Source: CAYZHM01 sp964478225 (GTDB lineage: Bacteria > Pseudomonadota > Alphaproteobacteria > Micavibrionales > Micavibrionaceae). Taken from it: 62,838 bases of DNA. The notes under the pieces were generated by a model. That model did not search any database, was not told where the DNA came from, and saw only the letters and a program-made list of their open reading frames with translations. The DNA lies in NCBI GenBank assembly GCA_964478225.1, contig CAYZHM010000009.1, positions 1 through 62,838 of the forward strand, given 5' to 3'. Of the stretch, positions 41,900 through 50,830 are shown one piece after another; the first letter of the stretch is position 1; every line of letters starts with the position of its first letter. A program made the position numbers and the translations under genes.

Positions 41900-42223
41900 T
41901 TAAAACGGGAGCTGCGCATCCGCCGGCAACCCCATAGCCTTCATCATAGATTTCGTTTCTTCCTGCGTGCGTGCATCCCGCGCCTCGCCCGCATTGTTTA
42001 TCGCCGCAATAATCAAATCTTCCAATGTTTCTTTGTCTTCTGGATTAATCAAATTCGGTTCAATATGAATGCCTCGCACCACGCCGGAACAGGTCATCGT
42101 CACCTTCACCAAACCGCCGCCGGACTCGCCTTCAACTTCAATATCGCGCAGCTTCTCCTGCATCTCCGCCAGCTTTTGCTGAACCTGTTGCGCCTGCTGC
42201 ATCATTTTTTGAATATTCATCAT
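41900..42223 (-). CDS. ybaB: YbaB/EbfC nucleoid-associated protein
   Basis: 107-residue DNA-binding protein of the YbaB/EbfC family. MMNIQKMMQQAQQVQQKLAEMQEKLRDIEVEGESGGGLVKVTMTCSG is the family start; the dimerising helices and the short beta strand follow. It binds DNA broadly. AAGGA lies ahead of two consecutive ATG codons. It comes directly after dnaX, as in most bacteria. Confidence 0.96.
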   Translation of the reverse strand: MMNIQKMMQQAQQVQQKLAEMQEKLRDIEVEGESGGGLVKVTMTCSGVVRGIHIEPNLINPEDKETLEDLIIAAINNAGEARDARTQEETKSMMKAMGLPADAQLPF

Positions 42224-42242
42224 GATTTATAAATCCTTTTTG

Positions 42243-43883
42243 TTAATCACTAATATCAACCAATTTCGCATCTGGAAAGACTTCAAGAAATTCTCTTACA
42301 ATAGGCATCTGTAGAACTTTATTAAATTCTTCTACGCGCACATTCTCTTTCGCTTCCGCTAAAGTCGGTGCGCCCGCCGCGCTCGATACGCTGACGACCC
42401 AACGCTGCCCAGCAAGCTTGCTCAGTCGCGCCCCCAGCTCCTGCGCCAACTTCGTCGGCGCTTGCTCATGCGGACGAAATTCAATCCGTCCTTCCTGTAA
42501 TTTCACCAAATGCACAAATTGATAAACTTGTTGTGCCAGCAAAAATTCCTGTCCCTGCTCCAAAACAGCCATCACATCTTCAAGCGTGTGAATGGCCTTC
42601 ACCACATCTCCTTGGGGCTCCGGCATAAGCGCCGGCGCTGCATTCCCCGAAGAACGCATCACAGTTTCTCCGCCACCACCACGACCAGCCATAACCGGCG
42701 CCGCCGTATAAGATGCGGCCCCACCCTCTTCCAATCTCTTGATCAAATCCGCAGGGTCCGGCAAATCCGCCGCATACGCCAGACGAATAATCACCATCTC
42801 CGCTGCACTTTGCGGATTGGGCGCATACTGAACCTCTGAAATGCCTTTTAATAAAATCTGCCACGCTTTTCCAAGAGTCGGCATCGAAAGCTCAGACGCC
42901 AGCAACGATGCGCGCGCAATTTGATCTGAAGCCATCGCCTGATGTGTGTCCGCCGCACCGGGCATTGCCTTAAATTTGGTCAATGTGTGCGTCACATCCA
43001 ACAAATCTTGCATCAACACCAGTGGATCGCCACCCTGCTTATAAATATCATCCAAAATCCCTAAGGCTTCTGCCGTATTGCCACTCAGCACACGCTCAAT
43101 AATATCCAAACTCCGTGCGCGGTCCGCAAGCCCAATCATGTCCTTCACGCTCTGCGCCGTAATTTTTTCCGCGCTCAGCGCCATCGCCTGATCAAGCAAA
43201 CTGAGCCCATCACGCACCGATCCATCCGCCGCGCGAGCGATCAACGCAATCGCCTCGTCCTCAGCCCGAACTTTTTCTAATTCGCAAATCTTCGTGAAAT
43301 GCGCCGCCAGCGTCGGCACATCCACACGGCGCAGATCAAAACGCTGACACCGCGAAAGCACCGTCACAGGAACTTTACGAATTTCGGTTGTCGCGAAAAT
43401 AAATTTCACATGGGGCGGCGGCTCTTCCAAAGTTTTCAGCAACGCGTTGAACGCGTTTTTAGACAACATATGCACCTCGTCGATGACATAAACTTTATAG
43501 CGCGCTTCGCTCGGCGCATAACGCACGCCATCCAGAATTTCACGGATATCATCAACGCCCGTGCGCGACGCGGCATCCATCTCAATCACATCCGGATGCC
43601 TGTCCGCAGAAATCGCCTGACAAATCGAGCAATCATCCGTCGGCCCTGTGGTTGGCCCTTTTGAATAATTCAAGGCTTTTGCGATAATCCGCGCTGTTGT
43701 GGTTTTCCCGACCCCGCGCACACCCGTCAGCATAAACGCATGCGCAACCCGCCCCGATTCAATCGCATTGGTTAACGTGCGCACCAGCGCATCTTGTCCA
43801 ATCAGCTCGTCAAAATTCTGTGGGCGGTATTTACGCGCTAAAACCCGATATTCAGACTGGTTTGGAGATGTCTCAGAACTCAT
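42243..43883 (-). CDS. dnaX: DNA polymerase III subunit gamma/tau
   Basis: Clamp-loader ATPase that holds the polymerase cores and the helicase together. 546 residues starting MSSETSPNQSEYRVLARKYRPQNFDEL (ATG at 43883; a GTG further up at 43907 is possible). Walker A GVRGVGKTTTARI, zinc Cys in CSICQAI, Walker B VYVIDEVHML and sensor-1 FATTEIRKVP are intact. No obvious frameshift site for a gamma form was found. Downstream comes ybaB, upstream the SRP RNA. Confidence 0.97.
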   Translation of the reverse strand: MSSETSPNQSEYRVLARKYRPQNFDELIGQDALVRTLTNAIESGRVAHAFMLTGVRGVGKTTTARIIAKALNYSKGPTTGPTDDCSICQAISADRHPDVIEMDAASRTGVDDIREILDGVRYAPSEARYKVYVIDEVHMLSKNAFNALLKTLEEPPPHVKFIFATTEIRKVPVTVLSRCQRFDLRRVDVPTLAAHFTKICELEKVRAEDEAIALIARAADGSVRDGLSLLDQAMALSAEKITAQSVKDMIGLADRARSLDIIERVLSGNTAEALGILDDIYKQGGDPLVLMQDLLDVTHTLTKFKAMPGAADTHQAMASDQIARASLLASELSMPTLGKAWQILLKGISEVQYAPNPQSAAEMVIIRLAYAADLPDPADLIKRLEEGGAASYTAAPVMAGRGGGGETVMRSSGNAAPALMPEPQGDVVKAIHTLEDVMAVLEQGQEFLLAQQVYQFVHLVKLQEGRIEFRPHEQAPTKLAQELGARLSKLAGQRWVVSVSSAAGAPTLAEAKENVRVEEFNKVLQMPIVREFLEVFPDAKLVDISD

Positions 43884-43927
43884 GACTATAGATATAGGCC
43901 GATTCACATCGCAAAGTAAACAAAAGT

Positions 43928-44020
43928 GGAAGACTGGACACGACCCGAAAATTTCTGCCTACGGCTGCTTCCTTTCGGACCTGACCGGGTTCGGCGGACA
44001 ATCGCCCGCGCCAGTCTTCC
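43928..44020 (-). ncRNA. ffs: Bacterial signal recognition particle RNA (4.5S-type)
   Basis: About 93 nt. The ends GGAAGACTGG and CCAGTCTTCC pair completely. The domain IV core on the minus strand reads GGTCAGGTCC, GAAA loop-like bases, GGAAGCAGCC, then GTAGGCAGA, the conserved SRP tetraloop and symmetric/asymmetric loops that bind Ffh. It targets membrane proteins to SecYEG. It is directly upstream of dnaX and has its own promoter; this ffs-dnaX neighbourhood is common in proteobacteria. Confidence 0.95.
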
Positions 44021-44027
44021 GTGCATA

Positions 44028-44056
44028 GATATAGGAAACCCCTCACCCGAACACAA
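44028..44056 (-). promoter_or_regulatory. Promoter of the SRP RNA gene
   Basis: Minus strand TTGTGT (44051-44056), 17-base spacer, TATATC (44028-44033), with the RNA 5' end seven bases downstream. Confidence 0.6.
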
Positions 44057-44124
44057 GGGTTTTTATGCTTTATAAAAAAGGAGAATGAGTTAATGATGGT
44101 GAAGCTGCATACGATCATGCACGT

Positions 44125-44138
44125 CTATCGACCGATAG
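44125..44138. promoter_or_regulatory. Palindrome upstream of the response-regulator gene
   Basis: CTATCG-AC-CGATAG, perfect 6-bp arms with a two-base centre, 55 bases upstream of the regulator start and near a TATAAA box at 44147-44152. It may be an operator. Confidence 0.35.
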
Positions 44139-44192
44139 AAAAACAATATAAACTACATCTTATGGTTGCACACAATGACAGAAGAACTCCTA

Positions 44193-44573
44193 ATGAAAAA
44201 CATCCTACTTGTTGATGATAAGCCCGATATTCGGGAAACGCTCGCAGAGTTTCTGCAGGATTTCGGTCACAAAACAGAAATTTGTGAGAACGGCGCCACA
44301 GCCGCAAAACGGGTACAGGAAAGAAATTTTGATCTCATAATCACTGATGTCATCATGCCCAAAAAGGATGGGTTTAGTTTCCTGGAAGAACTTCGCAAAA
44401 CAGACACCAAAAAATTGCGCAAAACGCCGGTCATCATTATCACCGGCGGCAGCACTTCACTGGAATTTCAGGACTCTTTGGATACTTTGAAAAGCAAAGG
44501 CAACAAAATCCTGAAAAAGCCTTTTACAAAAGACCAGCTTCTCAAAAGCGTGAACGACGCGTTCCAGGCCTAG
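44193..44573 (+). CDS. Single-domain response regulator
   Basis: 126 residues, receiver domain only. Starts MKNILLVDDKPDIRETLAEF; the acidic pair Asp8-Asp9, phospho-acceptor Asp52 (LIITDVIMPKKDG), switch Thr84 (IIITGG) and Lys109 (ILKKPF) are all there. No output domain, so it would act by protein contacts, in a phosphorelay or at a motor or enzyme. The frame could start at 44175, but MKNILLVDD is the usual regulator start. Convergent with the hybrid histidine kinase gene, sharing interlocked stop codons. Confidence 0.93.
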   Translation: MKNILLVDDKPDIRETLAEFLQDFGHKTEICENGATAAKRVQERNFDLIITDVIMPKKDGFSFLEELRKTDTKKLRKTPVIIITGGSTSLEFQDSLDTLKSKGNKILKKPFTKDQLLKSVNDAFQA

Positions 44574-46066
44574 AAAAATTTCCCATTAACTGGAACGTAG
44601 TAAGAAAAACAAGTTCCCTTACCAACGGTAGTCTCAACATCCACCGCACCTTTCCAGCTCCGCATAATATTATGGACGATAGACAGGCCCAAACCCGTCC
44701 CTTCTCCAACTTCCTTCGTTGTAAAAAACGGATCATAAATACGCTCAAGAACATCAGCAGGAATACCACACCCTTTGTCGGCAACCGAAATTTTCATGTA
44801 ATGCCCAGGCTTCACACCCAAACGCCGCGCGTCAGAATCAATCATAACCCGCTCAGCACTCACTGTAACTTTCCCCTCATTATTCATCGCATGCGCCGCA
44901 TTCAGAACCGTGTTCTTGATGATACGCATCATGTCGGTTTTGTTAATAAAAGCATCACAATCAATCAGGCTGTCCAATCTCTTATCATCAATAGTAATAC
45001 CAGGAGGAATAAGGTCTTCTATGAATAAAAGAGCTTCTTGCACCGTTTCTATGACCTTCATATCCTTATTGTCTGTCCGGTCTTTCCGCGCGAAGGTCAA
45101 AATATCATCAACAATCTTGGCCGCGCTGATCGTATTGCGCGTAATTTTGTCCGCGGATTGTGCGGTTTTCTCATCCGTGGCCTTATTTTTGATGATATCC
45201 GCCAAAAACAATACAGGCTGAAGCAAGTTATTAATCTCATGCGCAACCCCGCCTGCCAAGCGCCCTAGGGCTTCGGTCTTCTGACGCTGACGTTCCATCG
45301 CCTCGTTTTCCATCTGATGCGTAACATCCTTACCAGAGAGAACAAACCCAACATCAGGCGAACGCACGCCTCCAATTTTCTTATTCAAAACATTCCATAA
45401 AATGTGATGCTCCTCGCCCTTGCTATCAAGCAGCTTCGCCTCAAACCCTATATGGTCCTCGTCTGTAATCTTAAAAACGACATCCTCGCGCTGCTTTTCA
45501 TCCGCAATCAAACTCTTCCAGTTCTGTCCAATAAAATAGTCCGGCGGATAACCTGTGATTTTTGCAACGAACGGATTGGTTGAAACAATCTTACCGTCCT
45601 TATCAACACTGATAATCAGGTACGGAACCTCAGAAACAATGAAAGACGTAAATTCTTTCTCGGCAATAAGCTCATCCTCAATGCGCTTACGGTCAACCGC
45701 ATACCGCATCGCCCGATCAATAAGAGAAGGAGAAAGTTCTGATTTAACAATATAGTCATAAACCCCAGTATTCAGGGCCTTTGTATAAACAGCACTATCA
45801 TCAGAGCCGGTTAAAATAACAAAAGGCCCTTTATGACCTTTATCGCGGGCCATCCGGACAAGCTCGATACCGTCCTCACCCGCCAGCTTGTAATCCACCA
45901 GATAAACATCATGCTTATTATCAAGAATCTGGCGTAAACCCTCGTTAAAATCCGGGGCCCAATCCACTTTATAATCAATGTCACCATCAATTTTATTAAT
46001 ACAAGCCTGCGTAACGTTATACGCAGTCTCATCATCTTCAATGAGCAGTATATTGGCTTCGGACAT
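44570..46066 (-). CDS. Hybrid histidine kinase (receiver-PAS-kinase)
   Basis: 498 residues, soluble. An N-terminal receiver (about 1-125) with Asp11-Asp12, Asp58 (YLVDYKLAGEDG) and Lys108; a PAS sensor (about 135-255, SEVPYLIISVDKDGKIVSTNPF); a HisKA-type helix with His276 (GGVAHEINNLLQPV); and an HATPase domain with NTVLNAAHAM, DKGCGIP and GTGLGLSI. It probably phosphorylates its neighbour, the single-domain regulator, with the N-terminal receiver as input. No membrane anchor, so the signal is cytoplasmic. The ATG at 46066 is preferred over the upstream frame. Confidence 0.93.
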   Translation of the reverse strand: MSEANILLIEDDETAYNVTQACINKIDGDIDYKVDWAPDFNEGLRQILDNKHDVYLVDYKLAGEDGIELVRMARDKGHKGPFVILTGSDDSAVYTKALNTGVYDYIVKSELSPSLIDRAMRYAVDRKRIEDELIAEKEFTSFIVSEVPYLIISVDKDGKIVSTNPFVAKITGYPPDYFIGQNWKSLIADEKQREDVVFKITDEDHIGFEAKLLDSKGEEHHILWNVLNKKIGGVRSPDVGFVLSGKDVTHQMENEAMERQRQKTEALGRLAGGVAHEINNLLQPVLFLADIIKNKATDEKTAQSADKITRNTISAAKIVDDILTFARKDRTDNKDMKVIETVQEALLFIEDLIPPGITIDDKRLDSLIDCDAFINKTDMMRIIKNTVLNAAHAMNNEGKVTVSAERVMIDSDARRLGVKPGHYMKISVADKGCGIPADVLERIYDPFFTTKEVGEGTGLGLSIVHNIMRSWKGAVDVETTVGKGTCFSYYVPVNGKFF

Positions 46067-46246
46067 AGCAAACACGGAATCAAACAAAAGTTGAGTAAAC
46101 TATCAATTTACAACTTACGCTATCGTGAACAAGCCGGAAAGGATATTCTTGTTAAATGCATACTTTTTGTTCAACAAAACAATCAGCATAAACAAGCTCT
46201 TCAATGTTGTTTCTTCCCCCAAATTGCTCTATGTCTAGGCCATAAT

Positions 46247-47335
46247 ATGCACACAATGAAACTCAAGCGCATGCTCAATCAACTGGCTAGGGCAGAGGTC
46301 GTATTCTATCTTCTGCCGGCGTTTATGATTCTTTTGTTTGCCGGCACCATCGCCCAAAAATACATGGGTCTTTATCGCGCCCATGACATGTTTTTCTCAT
46401 CATTCATTCTATGGCTGGGGCCAATCCCGTTACCGGGCAGCTTCACAATCTTAGGCATATTTACACTAAGCCTTTTGCTCAAATTCCTTTTTGCCAGCAC
46501 CTGGAGTTTCAAAAAATCCGGCATTATCCTCTCGCATCTCGGCGTCCTGATAATTTTAATCGGCGGGCTCATAACGGCCATAACCGCGAAAGAAGGCTTC
46601 ATGATCCTGCCCGAAGGATCCTCCAGCCCCTATCTCTACGACTATAATCAAAGAGAATTATTCATTTTCAAAAACGACGCCCTTGCTAGCCGGATCCCTT
46701 TCGAAGGCCTGCAAGACAAACTCAAAACTGCAACGCCATTCCAAATCACAATAAAAGGCCGCTGCACCAACTGTGAAATTCAAAAACGCGAAAAACTGAC
46801 CAATCAAAAATCCATGGCACAGTTCATGGAATTAAAACAAAAAGCCGAAGAGAAAGAGCCCGAACAAAATTTTCCCGGCATAACTCTGGAAATTTCCAAA
46901 GCACGTACTAAAGGTGAAAACGGCACCTACATTGCGTTTGAAGGCATGCCCGAGCCCATTGAAATCCGCAACGGCCAAGATCGATATAAAATTATGTTCG
47001 GCAAACAACAACGCAGGTTGCCCTTCTCCATCTCGCTCATCGACTTCGTAAAAATTGATTACCCCGGTACTGACAAAGCGCAATCCTACCACTCGGATGT
47101 CACCATCGAAGACGGCACACTCGAATGGCCCGTACGTATCGAAATGAATAAACCTTTACGCTACAAAGGTTATACATTCTACCAATCCTCATTCGTAGAA
47201 GGCGACGGCGTGCAGGCCACAATTCTGGCCGTCGTCGAAAATCAGGGATTGGCCTTTCCCTATTTCGGCGCCGTATTAATGGCGCTCGGCCTGCTGATCC
47301 ACATCGTCCTCAGACCAAAGAGCTCTGAATCATGA
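46247..47335 (+). CDS. ccsB: Cytochrome c biogenesis protein ResB/CcsB (System II)
   Basis: 362 residues. One half of the System II heme handling and ligation complex in the inner membrane. Predicted helices at about 15-36, 62-84, 92-112 and 335-357 with a large periplasmic loop between. ResB-type motifs: HDMFFSSFILWLGP, SFKKSGIILSHLGVLIILIGGLI, and the C-terminal MNKPLRYKGYTFYQSSF. A CTNC pair (Cys173, Cys176) sits in the periplasmic loop. The frame opens at 46091 with TTG but the added 52 residues do not look like this family. Coupled to ccsA by ATGA. Confidence 0.88.
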   Translation: MHTMKLKRMLNQLARAEVVFYLLPAFMILLFAGTIAQKYMGLYRAHDMFFSSFILWLGPIPLPGSFTILGIFTLSLLLKFLFASTWSFKKSGIILSHLGVLIILIGGLITAITAKEGFMILPEGSSSPYLYDYNQRELFIFKNDALASRIPFEGLQDKLKTATPFQITIKGRCTNCEIQKREKLTNQKSMAQFMELKQKAEEKEPEQNFPGITLEISKARTKGENGTYIAFEGMPEPIEIRNGQDRYKIMFGKQQRRLPFSISLIDFVKIDYPGTDKAQSYHSDVTIEDGTLEWPVRIEMNKPLRYKGYTFYQSSFVEGDGVQATILAVVENQGLAFPYFGAVLMALGLLIHIVLRPKSSES

Positions 47336-48765
47336 TCAAGCACGCTCAAAATATACTGCTCCTCGCTGTGATATGGATCATTGCCGCAATTCACGCAACC
47401 GCCCAACCCGCGGCAGATCTGGAAGCCTTCAAACGCACTCCCATCCTTCACAATGGCCGCATCAAGCCCATCGACACCCTCGCCCGCAGCATACTGCAAG
47501 ATATCCACGGCAGTCCGCATCTTGGAAACATATCCGCCAGCGCCTGGCTTCTCGAAGTCACAACAAGTCCAAAAAAATCAGTCCTTGCGCCCGTGTTCCT
47601 CGAACAAAATTCCGAGGTCAAAGAATTCCTAGCCCTTGATACCACACAAAAATACTTCCCGGCCCTAACCCTCGGCGAAGCCTTCGCGGAAAAAAGCGCA
47701 GCCATCGAAAACCTCCTGGCTGCGGACCCCAACACGCTGACCCCTACACAGCAAGACGTTTTAAGCCTCTATGCGAAAACCCTTTATTTTACAAGCCTTC
47801 TAGAGGGAAGGGCCTTAGAGTCAGCAAAAGATTCCAATCCATATCGTATCGAGGCTGAACTTCTCTACAACGCCTGCAAACCCTACAACTGGGCCCTAAC
47901 CTTCTATGCACTCGCCATAATTTTATCTCTCTTATGTTTTGTGCCCAAAATCAAATTCAAAATCACGCATATGAAAAAGGCCGCGCTCATTTTCGCCCTT
48001 GCCGGAACTACAATGCACGGCCTCGCCATAGCCACAAGAATATTCATTCTCGCTCGCCCTCCCGTTGGAACATTGTATGAGTCAGTATTATTCGTCAGCC
48101 TCATATGCGCCCTAATCGCAATCATACTCTTCTTAAAGCGCGCCCATATAAGCCACCTCCTGGCCGGAACCATCACGGCTTTCATTCTCTTATTCATCGC
48201 GCCCCAAACCGCCGTAGGCGAAACCATGGACACATTAAGCGCCGTCCTCAACACCAATTTCTGGCTCGCCACTCACGTGCTCTGCATCACAATCGGCTAC
48301 AGCGTGAGCCTAATCGCCGGTTGCACAGCCCATTTCGCTTTGGCCCGCCCCAGCGATGAACTAGGCCGCAGCATTTACCGCCTCTCCTTACTCGCCCTCC
48401 TCTTCACAACAATCGGCACAATCCTTGGCGGGATCTGGGCCGATCAATCCTGGGGACGCTTCTGGGGCTGGGACCCCAAAGAGAACGGAGCACTTTTAAT
48501 CGTCCTATGGCTGATCTGGCTGCAACACGGCAAAATCAGCGGAAAAATATCACTTCGCACGTTCCTCGCCGGCATGGCTGCCATAAACATCATCGTCGCC
48601 CTCGCCTGGTTTGGCGTAAACCTGCTCAGCACCGGCCTGCATTCCTACGGCTTTACAAACCGCATGGGACTAAGCCTGTTGGCCTTCTGCACAATTGAAG
48701 TGATTCTGATTGGCCTTTTATGGATTTTTATGCCAAAAATAAATCTGAAGAAGATAAAATCATGA
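47332..48765 (+). CDS. ccsA: Cytochrome c heme ligation protein CcsA (System II)
   Basis: 477 residues. Presents heme to apocytochrome c with CcsB. An N-terminal leader is followed by a periplasmic domain (about 25-180, RTPILHNGRIKPIDTLARSIL, the region that joins the halves of fused CcsBA proteins), then about eight helices. The heme-handling WWD motif is WADQSWGRFWGWDPKENGA (about 364-382), with nearby His residues (THVLC; STGLHSYGF). Both ends overlap neighbours by ATGA. This is a split form of the CcsBA fusion of Bacteroidetes and epsilonproteobacteria. Confidence 0.9.
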   Translation: MIKHAQNILLLAVIWIIAAIHATAQPAADLEAFKRTPILHNGRIKPIDTLARSILQDIHGSPHLGNISASAWLLEVTTSPKKSVLAPVFLEQNSEVKEFLALDTTQKYFPALTLGEAFAEKSAAIENLLAADPNTLTPTQQDVLSLYAKTLYFTSLLEGRALESAKDSNPYRIEAELLYNACKPYNWALTFYALAIILSLLCFVPKIKFKITHMKKAALIFALAGTTMHGLAIATRIFILARPPVGTLYESVLFVSLICALIAIILFLKRAHISHLLAGTITAFILLFIAPQTAVGETMDTLSAVLNTNFWLATHVLCITIGYSVSLIAGCTAHFALARPSDELGRSIYRLSLLALLFTTIGTILGGIWADQSWGRFWGWDPKENGALLIVLWLIWLQHGKISGKISLRTFLAGMAAINIIVALAWFGVNLLSTGLHSYGFTNRMGLSLLAFCTIEVILIGLLWIFMPKINLKKIKS

Positions 48766-49280
48766 AATTTCAAAATCTGTTTTTGCTCATCGCCGTTGCT
48801 GGCATTGCCTATTTCTACATTCAATACATGTACAGCCAAACCCCGTTTGCGGAGCGCCCTAACACACCCATCCAGCGCTTCAGCTTCACCGACACTGTAG
48901 GAAAAAAGCATTACATCCAGGATCATGAAGGCAAAACGATTATATTGAATTTCTGGGCCACATGGTGCGCGCCTTGTGTACAGGAGTTTCCGCGCCTTGT
49001 CGAACTCGCCGAACGCAATCAAAAACGCGTCGTTCTCATTGCTCTCTCTTCCGACCGTGACGATGAGACAATTCAAAAATTCATTGCCAGCGAGCCCAAT
49101 AAGCCCCGCAGCGCGAACTTTTACGTAGCCCGTGACACAGAAAACATCACCGGAAAAATATTCCAGACCTATAAACTGCCGGAAACCTTAATCATCGATC
49201 GCAACCTCAATCTCCGCCGAAAATTTATCGGCGCAGACTGGACTGTCGAAGACATAGAAAAAGCAATAAGCCGCCTATAA
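48762..49280 (+). CDS. TlpA/ResA-like membrane-anchored thiol reductase
   Basis: 172 residues. One N-terminal membrane anchor (MKFQNLFLLIAVAGIAYFYI), then a thioredoxin fold with WATWCAPCVQEFPRL (Cys69, Cys72) and the cis-Pro loop YKLPETLIID. It would keep the heme-binding Cys of apocytochromes c reduced for the CcsBA complex. It is the last gene of the ccsB-ccsA operon, overlapping by ATGA; the longer frame from 48720 is rejected. Confidence 0.92.
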   Translation: MKFQNLFLLIAVAGIAYFYIQYMYSQTPFAERPNTPIQRFSFTDTVGKKHYIQDHEGKTIILNFWATWCAPCVQEFPRLVELAERNQKRVVLIALSSDRDDETIQKFIASEPNKPRSANFYVARDTENITGKIFQTYKLPETLIIDRNLNLRRKFIGADWTVEDIEKAISRL

Positions 49281-49285
49281 CGACG

Positions 49286-50830
49286 TTACATCGTCCGGAC
49301 GCTCTCAAGGAACGCGTCAACCCGGGTCTCGAGCTCTTCCGAACGCTCAGAAAGATCCTTGGCAACGTTCAAAACAAGGGCTGAAGACTCTCCGGTCTCA
49401 CCAGCTGCACGCTGTACGCCGCTGATGTTCGAGGAAACTTCACGTGTCGCCGCTGATTGCTCCTCAACAGCACCCGAAATTGATGTGCTGATCTCGCTGA
49501 TCTGAACGATAATTTTTGTGATTTCCTTGATGGCCTCTGCCGTCGTCTGGCTAACTTGTTGAATGCTTCCAATCTGCGATTCAATTTCCTCGGTCGCTTT
49601 GGCTGTTTCTGCCGCCAAAGATTTAACCTCCGAAGCAACCACAGCAAAGCCTTTACCCGCCTCACCAGCACGCGCCGCTTCAATCGTCGCGTTCAAGGCC
49701 AGAAGGTTGGTCTGATCAGCAATATCAGAAATAATACTGGTGACTTCGCCAATTTTCGTAGCCGCATCAACAAGTCCGCTGACCAAACGCTCGGATTTTT
49801 GAGCCTCGGTCACAGCAACATCAACAATCTTGCTTGAATGCGCAACCTGACTTGAAATCTCCGTCACAGAAGACGCCAATTCCTCGGTCGCCGCCGCCAC
49901 AACATTCGATTGATTGCTCGTCTCTTCCGCTGCAGCCGCCAAAGTCTGTGCGGTGGCCTGCATCTCAGTCGCCGAAGACGCAACTGTCTGCACCAGTGAT
50001 TTCACATTGCTTTCAAAGTCATTCGCAAGACGGCGATTCTCGTCCTTGCGCGGCGTCAAATCAGTCGCAAACTTGGTAACCTTGTAAGGCTTGCCATTCA
50101 AATCAAGAATAGGGTTGTAAGAAGCCTCAATCCAAATCTCTTTCCCGCCCTTACCAATGCGCTTGTACTGCGCAGCCTGATATTCACCTCTATTCAAAGC
50201 CGCCCAAAATTGTTTATATTCAGCGCTCGCTGCAAACGCCGGTTCGGCGAACATACTGTGGTGTTTTCCTTGAACCTCCGCAAGCGTATAACCCATAACA
50301 CTCAAAAAATTCCCATTGGCAGAAATAATGGTTCCGTCCATTTCAAAATGAATAACCGCCTGAGATTGATTAATGGCCTGAACCTGACCAAAAAGATCTG
50401 CAAACTCCATCTTCTGCGCCGTCACATCGGTCGCATATTTTACGACTTTAAAAGCCTTCCCGTTTTTGCCAATCAGCGGGTTATAAGAAGCCTCAATCCA
50501 GACCTCTTTCCCGCCCTTTGCAATGCGCTTGAATTGAGCGGCCTGATATTCGCCCCGCGCTAATTTATTCCAAAATTCTTTATATTCTGGGCTCGCCGCG
50601 TAGGCCGGCTCAACAAACATGCTATGATGTTTGCCCCGCACCTCGTCTAGACTGTAACCCATCGCACCTAGGAAATTTGCGTTAGCGGTGATAATCGTAC
50701 CGTCAGTTTCAAACTCGATCGTCGCCTGTGACTTATCAAGAGCGGCTAGTTTAGCCGCCATTTCATGTGAACTTCCTGCAGATTTGAATGGAGCGTGAAA
50801 AACATTTCCTGATGGTTTTGCGCGAGACAT
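49286..50830 (-). CDS. Soluble methyl-accepting chemotaxis protein with two PAS domains
   Basis: 514 residues, no membrane helices. Two PAS domains of near-identical sequence (about 32-146 and 154-268; both have KGGKE-WIEASYNP and RGEYQAAQ-KRI), then the MCP signalling domain with the conserved tip DQTNLLALNATIEAARAGEAGKGFAVVA. PAS domains of this type in BdlA- and Aer-like receptors sense redox or oxygen through heme or flavin; the cofactor here is not known. No CheR docking pentapeptide at the C-terminus (ends LESVRTM). AAGGGG precedes the ATG. Divergent from a second receptor, with the 21-bp tandem repeat between them. Confidence 0.95.
   Translation of the reverse strand: MSRAKPSGNVFHAPFKSAGSSHEMAAKLAALDKSQATIEFETDGTIITANANFLGAMGYSLDEVRGKHHSMFVEPAYAASPEYKEFWNKLARGEYQAAQFKRIAKGGKEVWIEASYNPLIGKNGKAFKVVKYATDVTAQKMEFADLFGQVQAINQSQAVIHFEMDGTIISANGNFLSVMGYTLAEVQGKHHSMFAEPAFAASAEYKQFWAALNRGEYQAAQYKRIGKGGKEIWIEASYNPILDLNGKPYKVTKFATDLTPRKDENRRLANDFESNVKSLVQTVASSATEMQATAQTLAAAAEETSNQSNVVAAATEELASSVTEISSQVAHSSKIVDVAVTEAQKSERLVSGLVDAATKIGEVTSIISDIADQTNLLALNATIEAARAGEAGKGFAVVASEVKSLAAETAKATEEIESQIGSIQQVSQTTAEAIKEITKIIVQISEISTSISGAVEEQSAATREVSSNISGVQRAAGETGESSALVLNVAKDLSERSEELETRVDAFLESVRTM

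Noticed and set aside
42243..43883. Programmed frameshift in dnaX
   Set aside because: No A-run slippery site with a following hairpin was found at the place expected for a gamma product.
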